From: Delphinapterus leucas
Lineage: Eukaryota; Chordata; Mammalia; Artiodactyla; Monodontidae
Assembly: GCF_002288925.2 (NCBI RefSeq)
Contig: NW_022098069.1
Span: 84,988,734-85,052,733 of the forward strand
Length of the DNA stretch: 64,000 bases
Direction of reading: 5' to 3'
Shown here: positions 22,717 through 34,454 of the stretch, piece by piece
Numbering within the stretch: position 1 is the stretch's first letter
Layout: the number at the start of each line of letters is the position of its first letter
Program-made: the position numbers and the translations under genes
The notes under the pieces: generated by a model
The model's database searches: none
The model's input: only the letters and a program-made list of their open reading frames with translations
Told to the model about the DNA's origin: nothing

Positions 22717-22960
22717 GCCTGGCGGGCAGGCCAGCGCCGCCGGCCCGGGGGGAGCGGGCCCGGGAGCCGGAGCCCGCGGCCGCCTCGGCGAACCTGCCCG
22801 CGCGGCGCCGGGGAGGAGCCCGGGGCGGTGGCGTGGGGCGCGCGCGCTCGACGAGGGCGCCCCCTCCAGGGCCGTCTGCAGCCTGTGGGACTGGAGCGAG
22901 TGCCAGCTGGCCTGGGCGGTGAGTTCCAGAAGCCTGCTCTTTCTAAGACGCGAGCCTCCT

Positions 22961-25396
22961 CACCTCTCCCGGACACACGAACACGCGGGAGCGCACACTC
23001 GCGTGCCGGACGGGCGGCTCGGGGTCCGCGGCTTGATTGGAGAGCCAGCCACTCGCAGCCTGGCGGAGAACGCGTCGCTGCTTGGGTGCGCAGCGGAGCT
23101 GCCGAGGGCGGGTCCGGCTCCAGCTCCCATCTCTGGTGGATGCTCCAGTGCAGAACCACCACCCCACCCCCGGCCTCAGTTCCAAGCGCTGCTGGAGCGT
23201 GAATCATGACGGCAGTGCCTGTGGAAGCCCTGGGCAGGCTCCCAGGCTCTGCACCCATGTTGACAATTATTGAAGTTCAATTCTTATGCTCTGTGGCCCT
23301 GCTTTTAAAGGCTGGGGGATGTTCAGCGTCACCGCCTCTGACAAACGCCCCAAACTGAATTGCCGGATGAGGGGCGGTTTGGCGTGGGAGCCTCATTCCT
23401 GCTTAGGGGCAAGGTATTGGGGTAACCCCCGCTTACCCCTGTCCCACGTCCCAGTGCATTCGTTCCGCAGACGTGCACTGTTGCTCCCAGCCGTGTCAGG
23501 TGCTGGTCCCCTCCTCCAGACACCCTGAGGTCTGTGGGAGACAGACCCTGGAGAGGAGGTTGGAGTTCCCAGGCCTGACATTTCTCACTAAGACCAGCCG
23601 GAGGACCTTTCCTCCCAGCAAAGCAGAACCGCACCCAGGCTGGCCCTCAGCTCTCCCTGCATCCTCAGGTGGGGGGGGGGGGGAAGCTGTGGTTGTGGGA
23701 TGCCTCTGGGTACTAAGAGGGTGACTCAGGGAGGGATTGGAGCCACACACCCCCAGTGATGCCTAGAAACGTGCGTGGCTTGGGGGCCGCTTCTCTCTTC
23801 TCTGAGCTCTGGAAGGGCTCAGAGGCCTTACCAGGAGAGCATGCTCTCCTAGCAGAGATGCCCATGTAGAGCTCTGACATCCTTGTTAACAACGTTATAC
23901 CAAGGAGCAGGCCAGGACCAGGTTGGAAATCAAAGACTCCAGATGGCAGACCTGCCCAACAAGGGCCAGTCCTTGCCATTTATGCCATTTTGGGAGCAAA
24001 GCCACAACCGCGTGTAACCCAGGAAAGGTAGAGGCACCATACTTATGAAAGGTCCTCTGGTCCTGGAGGCGTAAAAGGTGCCACCAGTCAGGGTACTTAG
24101 GGGTGCATTTTGCAGGGAAGACCCCTACACACCTGATCCTCCATCGTTGGCACGCACCGGCCCTGTCTGTATGAGGCCTTCTGCCTTGGGTGCTCACCGT
24201 CTGGGGTGGATGGTGCCACACACTGAGATGGGTGCAGTAAATGCCATCAATGCCCCGGGGCTCCTCTTCCAGCCTGAGAGTGGGGTTACCAAGGAAGGCT
24301 TCCTGGAGGAGGTGGCCTCTGGGCTGTGTTTGGAGAGTGAGAGGAGTTATTAGGAAGTGAGAGGCCCCTGTTGGTTGTGCTCCCTGGGGTGGGGGCGGGC
24401 TTTGTCCTGGTGGGCATGTCCAAACAAGGGACATGGCCGTGGTCAGATGTAGGTTTTGGAGAGATCTGTCCTTCTCCCAGCAGCTGGACAGCCATGTGGG
24501 CCTCCTCCTGACCTTGGGGGGTTCTTAACTTGCAAAAAGCACTTTGGGGGATGCATTCAAGGGTCCTGATGCCTCACAAGTTCACAAGCCAGGCCAGTCT
24601 AGCATGAGGGATTTGAAGGAAAAGGACCCAGAGCTCCAGGGGGCCCAAAGCAGACAGGACGTCCCACTGCCCAGGCAGTGACTCTCTGGCCAGGCCAGGC
24701 CGGGGACATTGGGAGTGCCTGGCCAGCCAAGTGACCCAGGCCCCTGGGGACGCCTGCCCCAGCTGGCCTCGCCCAGGAGGAAGCAGAAAGAAGCACCTCT
24801 CCTGTGGGTCCAGGGCCCAGAGCTGAGGGGCGGCAGAGGGCTGGGCCCCTGAGGAGTCCTTGGGTAGAGAGCCCTTGCCTGGGCTTCAGGGAAGCACTAA
24901 ATGCAGGCCTGCTCACGTGCACCAGAGGCCCCAGGGACCAAGCTGTTCACAGAGGAGCCGGAGAGGCCTCTTACCCCGACGCTGGAGGTTAGGCTTGACA
25001 AACTGCTCCCAACTGCCCTGGAACAGACAGAACAGCACGTGCCCGGGAAGACTGCCCGTGCTGAGGAATCGCTGCCGGCCAGGCCTGGGCTTGGCAGGAC
25101 CAGGAGGATGATGGGAGGGCACTACTGGGGAGTCAGGCTGCGCTGGTAGGGGGTGGGGTCGTCGCGGAGGGGGTGTGGGCCATCTCGGCAGGAAATCATA
25201 TGGAAGCGGAGCATCCTTGGGCTACCAGGGTGTACTCGCCTTCATCCCACCGTGACCCACAGCCTTGGGACACTGGGACCTGGGCCCACCGCTGAGAGGA
25301 CGAATTTGGATGCACACCTGCTGGGTGCGGTGCCCTGTGCTCCACGAGTGGCCTCAGCTCACGTAGAGAGGGGCTTGTCTCCTTGAACCACCTCCC
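22961..25396. other. Intergenic region 5' of ADRA2C, no gene seen
   Basis: The edge of the CpG island gives way to ordinary GC-rich DNA. A G13 run lies at 23671-23683. No repeat family is clearly recognised and no coding exon can be supported. Confidence 0.6.
23035..23040 (-). promoter_or_regulatory. CCAAT box candidate upstream of ADRA2C
   Basis: The plus strand reads gattgg, so the gene strand has ccaatc about 1.08 kb 5' of the ATG, at the outer edge of the CpG island. It is a plausible NF-Y site. Motif match only. Confidence 0.3.
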
Positions 25397-25878
25397 TGTG
25401 TGCACAGTTATGCGTGCGCGCACACACACATGCACACGTAGCCACACGTGCATGCACACATACCCATGCACACCTATGCTCGCATCCTCACACACACGCA
25501 GCCAGGAATACGTACCACGAGACGCAGAGCCATATGCGTGACAGTGCGTTAACACGAGTATCCACGTGTACGCACGATGCATGCACTCACGTGTACGTGC
25601 ACCTGTAAGCAGCATGCATGCACACCCACCCACGCATGCACACATGTCACACACACTGTGCTCGTGCATGTGTCCAGGCCCATGCATATCCACACACACA
25701 AAATCACATACACGTGCTATGTGCATGTATGCATGAGTTTGTGTGCACACCTCATTTGTGCATATACAAGCATCCAGCACACAGGCGTGCATGTCCACAT
25801 GTGCACACACGTTGCTGCACACGCCCACCCATGTGCCAGCACACGTGCGCACACCCACACGTGCACGTGTGCCTGTGG
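25397..25878. repeat. 480-bp alternating purine-pyrimidine (CA/TG/CG) tract
   Basis: Nearly continuous degenerate CA, TG and CG dinucleotides with repeated cacgtg, gcatgc and cacacacac. It is far longer and more varied than a normal microsatellite. Such sequence favours Z-DNA. Open frames across it are His/Cys/Thr-rich by composition and are not genes. Confidence 0.9.
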
Positions 25879-26539
25879 CCTCGCTCACCCTCTCAGGCTG
25901 CAGGGAGGGTGTATTTCTGCTACCCCAATGCAAGCAGCTCTTCCCAGATTTCAGGCTGGGTTCTGCTTCACCTCGGCCTGCTCCCTCCTGGCTGGGAGCC
26001 CATTTGTCACCGCCTGCCATGGACTCCGGGCCGGGCACATGACGTTCTCCAGGCTGGCAACTCTGCCCTGTCCATCCCTAGGGCTCTCCTCTTCCTTGAA
26101 AACATGTGGCATGAGATTCCTCCCTGGGAGGCCTCACTGCTCTCCCAGCCTGAGGTAGAGCCCCCTTCACTGGCCTCCCGTGTGCCCCTCGAGGGCGAGC
26201 CGTCATCAGACCCCATCTCTGCTGTGGGCTCCTGCGGACAGGCCACATCTCTGTCCCACAGTCTGGTGTGGGGACCAGTTCACGGCTCACAGTAGGAGCT
26301 CAATCAAAGCGTGGGAGAGGGATGGGTGGTACGAAGGGCCTGGTATCCTCCATCCTCCCCAGCCACACTGGATGCCTGCGGTGTAGCCGGTACAGGTGGG
26401 GCCCAGCAGAGCACAGTGGTACCTCGCCCAGAGCCAGACCCGGCATTCCCCCACCAGGTCCTTTATGCATCCGTTCCGTGGAGGTTCTGGACTTAAGCTC
26501 CCACTTATCCCCTTACCTTCTGCCAGGCAGCCTGAGAAC

Positions 26540-26615
26540 CTCCTGCCTCCAGGGGCCTCAGTTTTCCCATCCATAATGTGGGGAGATTGACTGGATGGTT
26601 CTAAGGCCGGTGCCG
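26540..26615 (-). repeat. MIR element
   Basis: The phrases 'ggcctcagttttcccatcc' and 'actggatggttctaagg' are the reversed MIR core and end. Confidence 0.65.
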
Positions 26616-28159
26616 ACTCCGCCCCCACTTGGCTTCGAGCTCCTGGGGCTGGCGATGTGTCTGCCTGCTGTCTTTGCCCTCGGTGGGTACCTGCGGGGAA
26701 GGGGAAGAGCCCTTCCACTCAGCTGGCTGGTGCGGAGCAGAGAGCTGGCGCCCAGTCTCGGACCCAGGGACTTGTTTTCTCCTTAACTGGGCTGAGGGTA
26801 TTTTTTGCCCCACTTTATTTGAAATTTCATTTTTAAAGCTGAGGCAGGAAAAAATGAAGCTTGCTTCTCTCCCTGTCCTTCCCTGAAGAATTCCAGAACC
26901 GCTTGGTCTTGTCAGAAAATGGCCGGGATCCACCCGTGGAGCCTGGCTCTCCGTGTACTAACTCCACTGCAATATTGATCACACTGATGCACTTGGCACT
27001 GCTGAGTTCTTCCCGAGCTGGAGGAACTCTGGGGAAAGAATTGCTTTGGGGACCGTCTTTGACTTGCAATGGGCGTAATGGATTGAAGCAGCAGGTCAGC
27101 CTGTCTTTCTGAGCACCAGCTGTGTACCTCGCTCAGCCCGGGGCCTGTTGGGGTTCAAGCTTGCACCCACCCATCACCCGTCCTGGCTGCCACGTGGCCT
27201 CCTCAGGGCTCCCCTCTGCCGGCCGCTCCATGCCGGACCCGTCCTCCTTCCGGGGCCTTGCTGGTGCCCAGATGCCTGAGCCTGGCATTCGGGGCCCTCC
27301 TAAGCCTGGCCTCGACCCTGGACTCTGGGCTCAGGCCAATCAGGTGTCCCTACATGACCTTCGCTATCCAAGCCCGTGAATGGGGATGACGGAGCGCCTC
27401 CCGTACGGCAGATGTGCAGGTTCTCCGGAATGATGTGTGCAGAGCTTTCAGCCCTGTGTGCCCAGGCATTCTCCCACCTCTGGGCCTAGAACACCTGCTC
27501 CTGCCTCTGCCTGTCACCCATCTGAGCAGGTGGGAGACACAGCTCCATGCCCCTCGGCACCGGGCTCCTCCTAGGAATGCCCCACAGGGTTCCATGGTCT
27601 GCAGCAGCCACAAGAGCCCTTAGCGTCTCCTGAAGTCACTTCCCCAGGAAGTGTCACGATGCAGCTTCCATTCCGGCCACCCTCCTGTCCCTTGGCCCCT
27701 GCCCATCAGCAGTGCTCATGGGAGCCACCCTTAGGCTGTGTCCTGTCCTGAGCAGTCCGTGGGAGGTGGGCCCACCTCACCCTCTTGGCGTCCCTTCAGG
27801 GTGTGTGCTGTGTGGCCGTCCTGTTCTGCAGGTGAGGGCGGAGGCCCAGGTTCTCGAGAGCATGTGTGGGAGTGAGCCTGGGGCAGTGCGGTCCCCATCC
27901 CGCTGTCGCCACGCTGCCTGCCATCCTCTCGCCCTTGCCTCCCGTCTCCCCAGCCTCTGGCTTCAGTCAGTGGGGGGTCTTGGAAGGGCTCTTGGGAGTG
28001 ACCGTTAAGCAGAGGCCCAAAGGGGGAGCGTTGGAGGGCCTGATGGCCCTGTCCACCCCTCTGGAGGACCTTCCCTGCCCTCCTGGACCCAGAATTCTAA
28101 GCCTGCCCCCCATCGCTTTTCCAAGCTTCAGGGTTCTCCCAGTAACACGAAGACTCCAC

Positions 28160-28240
28160 GTTCATCCGGTGGGCATCTACTGAGCACCTGCTCTGTCAGG
28201 TGTGGACAGTGCCCGTTGTCTGTGGAGAGTACGGCACCCC
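28160..28240 (+). repeat. MIR remnant
   Basis: The phrases 'catctactgagcacctgct' and 'tgtcaggtgtggac' match the 5' half of MIR. Confidence 0.55.
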
Positions 28241-28479
28241 TCAGGCCCAGGGCCCGACCTCCAGGGAGGGGCCGGGAGACCAAGAAACACCTGGTGGGGC
28301 CCGAGCGGGGCTGCCGGGGGTTTCAGGGAGGACTTTCTGGAAGGAGCAGGGGCTCAGCTCAGACTGCAGGGTGAGTAGGCAGTCATTCCCTCCTCGCCCC
28401 TGAGGTGCGCAGCCTTCTCAGATGGCCCCCAGGGACCCAGGCCTGCGAATTGGGAGGGGCGTCGCTGCCCTGACTAAGC

Positions 28480-28928
28480 CCCTAACCGGTTGACTTTGAG
28501 TTAATCAAAGCAGATTCTCCTGGCTGGGCCTGACCTGATCAGATGAAGCCTTTACAAGGTGATGAAGCATCAAAGGTGCTCTCCTGCTGGCCACGAAGAT
28601 GAAGCAATGATGTGAGAGGCAGCCCCGGGGCGAGGACACGAATACGGCCTTTAGGGGCCAAGTGGTCCCTGGCAAACGGCAAGAAAACGCACCTCAGCCA
28701 CTCGACCTCAGGGAACGGAATTCTCCCGACAGCCGTGTGAGCCTGGAGGGGGATCCCTGGGCCTCAGCTGAGAACATGGCCTTAGCTGACACCTTAATTT
28801 CAGCTTCCAGACCATGAGCAGGAGGGTCAGCTAGCCTACATCAGGACTCCTGGCCCATGGAAACTGAGGTAGTAAATGTGTTGTTTAAGTTTGTGGCACT
28901 TTTGTTCCGCAGCCTAGATAACTAATAC
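28480..28928 (+). mobile_element. MaLR LTR, MLT1-type
   Basis: An old MLT1-like LTR in sense orientation. It has 'gagttaatcaaagcag', 'ttcagcttccagaccatga' and 'gttgtttaagtttgtggc', and ends in 'gataactaatac'. The 5' boundary is approximate. Confidence 0.7.
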
Positions 28929-28938
28929 ACCTGCATAC

Positions 28939-29420
28939 CGAGTTTGTTCTGGGGGAGGAACAGTGATGTGCCCAGGAAAGGGGGACACCCCCCCCTTCCC
29001 ATTTCTGGGGGAAAATGGTGATGCCACTAAGGCTGTTTTGACAGACCCGTTTCCATTTCCCCTGTGGCTGGAGGAGAGAGGTCACGTGACCCAGTCTCAG
29101 CCAATAAGACCTCCCCGATGTCAAGTGAGAAATGTACAAGAAGACTCACTGCCTGCCTTCCTGTTCGGTCGTGCAAGCGCGAGGATGCGATGCCCGGAGC
29201 TGCAGCAGCTCTCTCGGGACCAGGAGGAGCTGGTGATGAAGACAGTCACAGTAGGAAAGAGTCTGTGTCCCTAATGCTGTTGTTCTCGAGCCTCCACACG
29301 AACCCACCACGGAGCCGGCCTTTGGACAGATTTCCTGCCGAGGGAGACACTAAGCGGCCTCACTGTTTAAGGCCCTTTGGGAGGAGGATCCTATAACTTG
29401 CAACTGAACGCATCCTAGCT
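28939..29420 (+). repeat. Unclassified ancient LTR-like repeat
   Basis: The series 'ggtcacgtgacccagtctc', 'agccaataag', 'ccggagctgcagcagc' and 'gcatcctagctgat' is one I recognise as repetitive in mammals. I cannot name the family. The open frame inside is not a gene. Confidence 0.5.
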
Positions 29421-29469
29421 GATTTGCTGTCCACAGCCCTATCCTGCCTCCTTTGAGAATCACCGTGTA

Positions 29470-29939
29470 AGTCTGCAGTAGGTAGAGTAAGACACCCAAA
29501 GACATCCACGCCCTGATCTCCAGGACCTGTGGCTAAGTGACCTTACACGGCAGGAGGGATTTGGCTGATGAGATTAAGCTAAGGACTTTGAGATGGGGGA
29601 TTATCCTAGATTATCTGAGTGAACCCTACATGTAATCACGTAATCACGAGGGTCCTTCTAAGTGAAAGAGAGGGCAAGGGGGTCAAAGTTAGAGGATAGG
29701 TGATAACAGAAGCAGAGAGCAGAGTGATGTGAGAAGGGGCCACAAGCTCAGGAATGCGGGCGCCTCTGGAAGCTGGAAAAGACAAGGAAACAGATTCTCC
29801 CCAGAGACTCCAAAGGGAACCAGCCCTGCCAGGCCATTTTACCCTTGTGGACTCCAGACCTGGAAGATAATAAATTTGTAGTTATAAGCTCTTAAGTTTG
29901 TGATCATTTGTTAGAGCAACAACGGGAAATGAATACAGA
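29470..29939 (+). mobile_element. MaLR LTR, MLT1-type
   Basis: It has 'ctccaggacctgtgg', 'ggattatcctagattatc', 'taatcacgagggtcctt' and 'ggaatgcgggcgcctctgg'. It ends near 'aatgaatacaga'. This is the order of an MLT1-class LTR with moderate divergence. Confidence 0.82.
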
Positions 29940-29953
29940 CCCCATGGGTGTTT

Positions 29954-29988
29954 GGGGATGAATGAATGAATGAGTGAGTGAATGAATG
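29954..29988. repeat. (GAAT/GAGT)n microsatellite
   Basis: Imperfect tetranucleotide run just after an LTR. Confidence 0.85.
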
Positions 29989-30477
29989 CAGTAGATAAAA
30001 TGGAACTTCGTAAATTATCAAGTTAAACACAAGGGATTGCCATCACCACAGCCCTGTCTCAACCATCGAGTCCTCGTGTGATGTTACGAGTCCCCCGCCC
30101 TTCCTGAGCCTCAGTTGCCCCGCCTGTGAGTTGAGGGACAGGACTCAGTGGTCTCACGGGGCCCTCGCAGGCACCCTGAATCTCGGAGGGCCCTTCTGGA
30201 GCCAGGGAGTCCAATAGAAGGAGATCAAAATGCCAGCCCTGCCAAAGCCAAGTTGGAAGGTGGGGGCTGGTCTGTGGGCACATGGGCTGGTCAGCTGTGG
30301 CTTGGCTGGGCTGGTCCAGGAGTCTCAGGGCATCTTGGGGGGCGGGTCTGTGTCTCCTGCAGGTCGGCAGGTGCCACCAGGAGAGGAGAGGAGAGCCAGG
30401 CTGAGCTGGGGACCTCAGGGCTCCTAGGAGAGCTTGGAGATGCAACTTAAACCTGCTTGGCCTGCAACCTCTAAGCA

Positions 30478-30590
30478 GCTGGGGGGCTTTGGGCAAATGG
30501 CTTCCCCTCTCTGAGCCTCCTAATAGCATCTGAAGAATTAAGTGGGATTCTCTATGTCGGGTGCCTAGAAAGATAAAACCTTCGCCTGTC
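30478..30590 (-). repeat. MIR element
   Basis: The phrases 'gggcaaatggcttcccctc' and 'tctgagcctcctaatagc' are reversed MIR. Confidence 0.7.
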
Positions 30591-31344
30591 AGCCTGGGGT
30601 ACCTGGCTTGTGGGAGGGAAGGAGGCCTCGGAGGAGGGCTGATGTTAATTTTTCTTTATATATCTCTGTATTGTTTAACTTGTTCTAAGAGCTTGAGTTA
30701 CTTTGGCAAATAAAAAAAATCTAACAAAAGAGAACGAAGATCTTCCCATTGCTGGTGCTTAGCAAGCTCTCAGTACATTATAATTGATATAATCATCATG
30801 ATCATTGCTCTTAACTTGTATCTCAGCTGAGTGAGTCCGCTTTGCGATGTCCCTTCAGGCCCGCCCCCAGCCTCTGCTTGCACACCCCGACAACGGGGAA
30901 CTCACTACTGAACATCCGGATCATCCTAGGGTAGCTCTGATTCTTTTCAACGTTGAGCACGTGGTCCCAGTGCCCCTCCGTGCTGGCCTTGGGGATGTAG
31001 GGAAATCAGCCTCGTGCCTGCTGTTGAGGGAGGTGGTTGGTCACTGGAGGGGCTGAGCAGTGAGGGGGGCTCCCTGAAGAGGGGGCATCTGCACCTGCCC
31101 TTGACAGGAGAGGGGAGACTTCCTCCAACAAGCAAATTGCTTCCGGGCAGCTCTCCCCACTGCCCCACCTCAGCCAGGATGCTCCCAGCTCCCAGCATGA
31201 CCCCGGAGTCGGCACTGGGTCTCCTGCAGCGGCCAGGCCACCACCAGTTCCCCCCGTCCAGGGCTCTCGTCTCTGGAGGCCTCCAAGGAGATGTCAGGAT
31301 ATTCAGCAGATTTAAAGCCTCACATTTTACCTTACTCTCCACGG

Positions 31345-31425
31345 GACCTCTAAGAGTTGGGCGCCATCAACACCCCCACTTTACAGATAGATGAGAAAAC
31401 GGAGGCTTCTAGGGGCAGACGTGGC
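31345..31425 (+). repeat. MIR remnant
   Basis: The phrases 'cccccactttacagatag' and 'gagaaaacggaggct' match the MIR core. Confidence 0.6.
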
Positions 31426-31712
31426 AGCCCAGGTCCCCAAGGAGCGTCCTGGAAGATTGGGGCTTGGCCTCAGGCCCCTACCCCATCCGGCCTCACTGCC
31501 CACTGTGGATGCCTCCGTGGTGACCACCCACTCCAATAGAGACCCCCCGGGGGCCTGGCTCCATTGGGGGGCTTCTCTCCCCAAAGTAGTATTTCTGGGG
31601 ACTCCCAGTTAACCACTTCTGTCCCACTGCTGGAGGCTGCTGTCTCCCTGTCACCTGTTTAGGACCGGCACCCCGGTGCTAATCAACCCTTAATCCCAGC
31701 ACCTGGAACAGT

Positions 31713-31742
31713 GATGAATGAATGCATGCATGAATGAATGAA
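31713..31742. repeat. (GAAT/GCAT)n microsatellite
   Basis: Tetranucleotide units following an MIR/L2-like ending ('agcacctggaacagtg'). Confidence 0.8.
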
Positions 31743-32589
31743 TGGGACTTCTGCAGACCCCTGTGCAAGGAAGGCTCTTTTGTTCCTGCTTCATGGTTGA
31801 GACGCTCCAGGCCCAGAGACTGCGAGCCTCACTTCTCAATTAAAGCCACGTCTTTTCCCCTCTGCTTTGCTGCTTCCCGTTTGCCGAGCACCAAATACAT
31901 GCAGGATTCAGAGGGGGCGAGAGAATGACACAAATCCTGTCCTTAACGGTAACGAGAGGTGACGGGAGCCTGGGATGCTGCCCGCTCTCCTGCGTGAGGG
32001 GAAAGCGCAGGCCAGGCTGCCCAGGAGCATCCAGGTACCGTGTCCAGCATCCCTGTGTTCACTAAGGGGCTGCCCTCACCATCCTGAGGCCTGACACCTC
32101 CTAACGCAGTGCCCCTCCTTAGAACCTGGGGAACATGCCTGGTGGGAAAGATTAGACAAATGAAAGCAATCTCATGCCCACGATTTGTGAATCTGACCGT
32201 GGATGCATGCCCCAGAGCTGGAGGGGGTTCAGAGAGTTTTTTGTTTTGTTTGGCTTTGATTTTTCTCAGATAGGAAACTGTAGAAGAGCCCTTGACATGT
32301 TTGGGAAAATAAACTAAGAAATGCTCACATCCACCCTGACCCTGTGAAGCTGCTCCAGCCTCCTGTGTTGACCCTGATTCCCAAGTATTTCTAGAAGGAG
32401 GGGGCAGGCCCAGCAATCCTTACCACTGCCCGGAGTACTGGAATGTTTGTGCTGGAGCCTGGACTGCGGGCTCAAACTCAGCAAGATCAGCTATGTTTTC
32501 TTCTCAAGTTTTTCCTTCCCAGAAAGGCTCTGATTGAAACCAGAAATTTGTCACAGGAGGGAACGGAACTGGCCTGGGATTTAGGACTG

Positions 32590-33000
32590 TGAGTAAGTCA
32601 GGGTACAGGTGATGCTGCTGTAACAAGGTGACCCCAAAACACAGTGCCTTGAACAAGAGAGGGGCTGGTTTCTCTCCACACAGAGGTCTGGGCAGGGCCA
32701 GCAGGCAGCCTGATGGGGTCCAGGATCCTGGTGCCTTACACCTTTCCTTGGCCATCCCAAGGAGGCAGCTCCCACCTCGAGGTCTCATTTGGCTGCTCTA
32801 GCTCCGGCCATTACCATCACATCCATGATTCGCTCAGTGGGGTGGGAGGGCACATGGTCTGCCAATCACAAGGCATCCTCAACTGGATTTTGCACGTAGC
32901 CCTTACGCTGACATCCCATTGTTTAGGACGTGGTCACATGGCCTTACCTACAGCAAGGGAGGCTGGGAAATGTAGTCTTTAACAGGGCAGCCATGAGCCA
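32590..33000. repeat. Unclassified ancient interspersed repeat
   Basis: The phrases 'gatgctgctgtaacaagg', 'ggctgctctagctccggcca' and 'aggctgggaaatgtagtc' form a pattern I know as a common old mammalian repeat. The family is uncertain, perhaps MaLR-related. Confidence 0.5.
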
Positions 33001-33013
33001 AGATGAACGTATT

Positions 33014-33221
33014 GAGAGTTTTCCAACCTGGGCATCACTGACGTTTGGGGCTGGTTACTTCTTTGTCATGGGGGCCGTCCTGTGAATTGCAGGATGTTTA
33101 GTGGCATCCCTGGCCTCTACCCACCAATGACAGTAGCGTCCCCCAGTTGCAACAACCAAAAATGTCCTCAGACATTGTCAGATGTCCCCAGGGGTAAAAT
33201 CACTCCTAGTTGAGAACCACC
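33014..33221 (-). mobile_element. MER20 (hAT-Charlie DNA transposon), near full length
   Basis: Its minus strand starts 'ggttctcaact' and carries the MER20 order of 'ggggacatctgacaatgtc', a tttttggttg core and 'ttgcaactggggg'. It closes with the inverted end near 33014. About 208 bp of an expected ~219 bp are present. The family has no coding capacity. Some MER20 copies act as regulatory elements in endometrium (literature knowledge). Confidence 0.85.
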
Positions 33222-33431
33222 GGGCCAGATCAAGGGTTCCAGTCTCCAGTGTTCACAGCACGCAGGCAGGAGGAGGGCCGGGTTGGGCTGGGGAGAGCCC
33301 CCTCAGGAGGGGATGGCTACCTCCGGGTTCCACTCTGCCAGTGTGGTGCTGGAAAAGGCCAGTTTTTCGTGTGAAATATCCTGATTGCTTACCGATGACA
33401 CCTAATTAAAAAATGAAAGAAGCTGTGTGGT

Positions 33432-33866
33432 CATCATGAATCGAATTGTGTCCCCGCCCCCAAAAAGAAAACAGACACGTTCAAGTCCTAACCCCTGGAA
33501 CCTGTGAAGGTGACCTTATTTGGAAATAGGGTCTTTGCAGAGGCAATCAAGTTCAATGACGTCGTACTGGACCAGGATGGGCCCTGATTCGACAGGGCTG
33601 GTGTCCTTACAAGAAGAGACACATGAAGAGGCCACCTAAGACAGAGGCGGAGATTGGGGTGATGCGGCCACAAGCCAAGGAATGCCTGGAGGCCCCAGAA
33701 GCTGGAAGAGGCTGGAAGGACCTTCCCCTAAAGCCTCCAGAGGGAGGCAGCCCTGCCAGCACCTTGATCTGACCTCCAGCCTCCAGAACTGCGAGATTAA
33801 ATTTCTCTTGCTTTGAGCCGCCCAGCTTGTGGTACTTCCTGCTGCAGCTGCGGGGACCTAGTACAG
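33432..33866 (+). mobile_element. MaLR LTR, MLT1-type, near complete
   Basis: It has a clear start ('gaatcgaattgtgtcccc'), then 'ggtgaccttatttggaaat', 'gctggtgtccttacaagaag', 'gcggccacaagccaaggaat' and 'cagcctccagaactgcgag'. It ends at 'ctagtacag'. Well preserved for its age. Confidence 0.92.
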
Positions 33867-34454
33867 GGGCCAACGCCTGTCTGCATCTCTGGGCTGGAGG
33901 GCTTCCTGGAGGCCCCTGCCCACGCCCCCAGCCTGATGGGCTGGTCTGCGGGTCTGACATCAGCGTGTCATTTGATCCCAGCTGCACAAAGTGGATGCAA
34001 AGCTGTCAGACCCTTGCACCTGGGGCCACTGAGACAGCGAGACAGGCCAGACAGACGAGTCCAGTCACAAAGCACCGCAGTCCAAGCCTGTCACCCCCCA
34101 GAACCTGGCCGGGGGCAGGATTGGTGTTGAGAACATATAGTCGGAGGTCCCACCTGCTTTGCTGCAGCCTCTGTGCAGTGCTGCTGGGTCCTCTCAGACC
34201 CTCAGTTTCCTCGTCTAGCAAAAGGGGAGAATCAGTTTTCCTGGGGATAGGACAAGGCCTGCCCGCATGGGTGCCACTGAGCGGGTGTGCGCATCACGTG
34301 GCCGTCTCGGGTGACCGGCAAATACCAGTGCAGGGATCACGGTGTGTCTGGCCCCATCTGGGACCAGGGGACACAGAAAACTATGAAGGACCTGAGAACA
34401 CTCGGAAAAACGCAAAGCTCTGCAGCGATGGTGAGCCTTCCTCTGCTTTGAAGG
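33867..34454. other. Intergenic, no gene seen
   Basis: GC-rich unclassified sequence between the LTR cluster and the C-poor tract. Confidence 0.5.

Larger units (their letters stand above)
20600..22960 (-). promoter_or_regulatory. ADRA2C: CpG island covering the ADRA2C CDS, leader and promoter
   Basis: CpG dinucleotides are dense throughout, unlike the flanks, and the GC content is extreme. The island covers the whole coding exon and at least 1 kb upstream. A GGC-repeat and G-run sits at 22219-22255. No TATA box is apparent on the minus strand. Such TATA-less CpG-island promoters are usual for adrenergic receptor genes. The transcription start cannot be placed, partly because of the N gap. 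Confidence 0.8.
25879..28479. other. Intergenic, no gene seen
   Basis: It includes MIR remnants at 26540-26615 and 28160-28240 and possible L2-like sequence at 27450-27620. Otherwise unclassified. Confidence 0.55.
29989..32589. other. Intergenic, no gene seen
   Basis: It holds MIR elements at 30478-30590 and 31345-31425, an AT-rich patch at 30640-30830 of unknown nature, and a (GAAT)n-like tail at 31713-31742. No supported gene. Confidence 0.55.

Noticed and set aside
25196..26038. 280-codon minus-strand frame rich in Cys, His and Val
   Set aside because: The odd composition is a direct translation of the purine-pyrimidine tract.
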